NCBI RefSeq assembly: GCF_000017265.1
Contig: NC_011144.1
Coordinates: forward strand, 1,466,001 to 1,530,000
DNA from: Phenylobacterium zucineum HLK1
GTDB taxonomy: Bacteria > Pseudomonadota > Alphaproteobacteria > Caulobacterales > Caulobacteraceae
Direction: 5' to 3'
DNA: 64,000 nucleotides
Position numbers and translations under genes: made by a program. Below, one piece after another: positions 63,275 to 64,000 of the stretch (position 1 is the first letter of the stretch; the number at the start of each line of letters is the position of its first letter). The notes below the pieces were generated by a model, which did not search any database, was not told the origin of the DNA, and saw nothing but the letters and a program-made list of their open reading frames with translations.

Positions 63275-64000
63275 ATGAGACCGCGTCCGCGCCGCCCCAA
63301 CCCCAAACCGCCGTCCGGCCCGCCGGTGGAGCTTGCCATCGAGACCATGGGCGGGGAGGGCGACGGCGTGGCCGCCGGGCCTATCTTCGTGCCGTTCACC
63401 CTGCCGGGCGAGCGCGTCCGGGTGCAGGGCCGGGGCGACCGCCGGGAACTGCTGGAGGTGCTGGCGGCCAGCCGCGAACGGGTCGAGCCGCCGTGCCCGC
63501 ACTTCTTCGCCTGCGGCGGCTGCGCGCTGCAGCACTGGGCGCAGGCGCCGTACCTCGCCTGGAAGGCCGACCGGCTGCGCACGACCCTGGCGCGCCAGCA
63601 CATCGAGACGCAGATCCTGACGCCCTACGCCACGGGACCGGGCACGCGCCGCCGCGTGACCCTGCACGCCCGCCGCGGGAGCCGGGATGCCGCCCGCCTC
63701 GGCTACAAGGCGCGCAAGTCCTGGGACCTGGTGGACATCGCCGTCTGCCCGATCTCCGAGCCCGCCATCCAGGCCGCCATTCCGGCGCTGAAGCGGCTCG
63801 CCGCGCCCCTGTTCGAGCATCCCAAGTCGGCCCCGTCGCTGCACGTGACGCTCAGCGACACCGGGCTCGACATCGACATCACCGGCGTCGAGGCCAAGAG
63901 CGGCGGCCTTTCGGGCGACGCCAGGATGCAGCTCGCCGAGCGGGCCGCCGAGGCCGACTTCGCCCGCGTCACCCTGGCCGGGGAGGTCGCCTACATGGCC
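63275..64000 (+). CDS. RNA methyltransferase of the TrmA/RlmD (RumA) family, N-terminal part
   Basis: About 242 residues of a SAM-dependent RNA (uracil-5-)methyltransferase; the 3' end is beyond the window. A basic N-terminal tail (RPRPRRPNPKPP) is followed by an OB/TRAM-like domain (VELAIETMGGEGDGVA ... FVPFTLPGERV) and the 4Fe-4S cluster motif CPHFFACGGCALQHW (near residue 75), with a fourth Cys later in IAVCPIS. The catalytic Cys and SAM motifs would lie downstream. GGGAG precedes the ATG at 63275. Confidence 0.9.
   Translation, partial: MRPRPRRPNPKPPSGPPVELAIETMGGEGDGVAAGPIFVPFTLPGERVRVQGRGDRRELLEVLAASRERVEPPCPHFFACGGCALQHWAQAPYLAWKADRLRTTLARQHIETQILTPYATGPGTRRRVTLHARRGSRDAARLGYKARKSWDLVDIAVCPISEPAIQAAIPALKRLAAPLFEHPKSAPSLHVTLSDTGLDIDITGVEAKSGGLSGDARMQLAERAAEADFARVTLAGEVAYMA

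Overview
The window is about 64 kb of a very GC-rich chromosome that reads as Caulobacteraceae (Caulobacter/Phenylobacterium type). The evidence is the combination of lineage-typical cell-cycle genes: mipZ (7928), divK-pleD (21303-23038) and popZ (56431). Gene neighbourhoods such as clpS-clpA, gatCAB, a degenerate PIMT next to a TolC/RsaF-type protein and then popZ fit the same family. Assignment to genus is an inference from protein resemblance recalled from memory. Almost all sequence is coding, mostly housekeeping, with very short spacers and many 1-4 bp overlaps.

Layout. 1-2 kb: a partial cyclic-nucleotide-binding/patatin phospholipase, an enoyl-CoA hydratase and a DUF1489 protein. 2-7 kb: two tandem secreted GH16 glycanases with RTX-type repeats. 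7-9 kb: panC, then mipZ and a membrane J-domain (Tim14/Pam18-like) gene. 9-14 kb: a D,D-carboxypeptidase with a SPOR domain, a phasin, and a tightly packed RidA/GDPD/FemAB-like operon followed by a HIT protein. 14-19 kb: clpA, clpS, a zinc-ribbon DinB and a ROK fructokinase. 19-23 kb: an FkbM methyltransferase, an RNase H-like protein of unknown function, a HAD hydrolase, divK, pleD and rpmG. 23-31 kb: NIPSNAP, SDR, Nudix, rnr, a LysE exporter and topA. 31-40 kb: dprA, plsY, non-catalytic pyrC plus pyrB, ruvX, gatC, gatA and gatB, with small secreted proteins between them. 40-45 kb: tRNA-Ser, GFA, WYL regulator, S9 peptidase and Nudix.

45.8-53.9 kb is an osmoadaptation block: an MscS-type channel, a divergent MarR regulator, ectA-ectB-ectC-ectD-ask (5-hydroxyectoine synthesis with a dedicated aspartate kinase) and an MHS/ProP-like transporter. 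The transporter's stop codon lies inside the 3' end of a convergent tRNA-Cys gene. A 9+9 bp inverted repeat sits in the ectA promoter and is the best candidate operator for the MarR protein. 54-64 kb: degenerate PIMT, TolC-type outer-membrane channel, popZ, an intergenic palindromic repeat, valS, an acyl-CoA ligase, tlyA, a glycine-zipper protein and the start of an RNA methyltransferase gene.

I see no CRISPR array, transposase, integrase, rRNA operon or obvious defence system. The most notable items are regulatory or evolutionary: the MarR/ectoine operator, paired GANTC sites in front of mipZ, a TGC-rich operator in front of the phasin gene, a 9+9 bp palindrome in front of the LysE gene, stop/start overlaps using all four NTG codons (including an apparent CTG start for tlyA), three convergent gene pairs sharing CTAG stop codons, and several family members that have lost catalytic motifs (PyrC, PIMT, RNase H-like).
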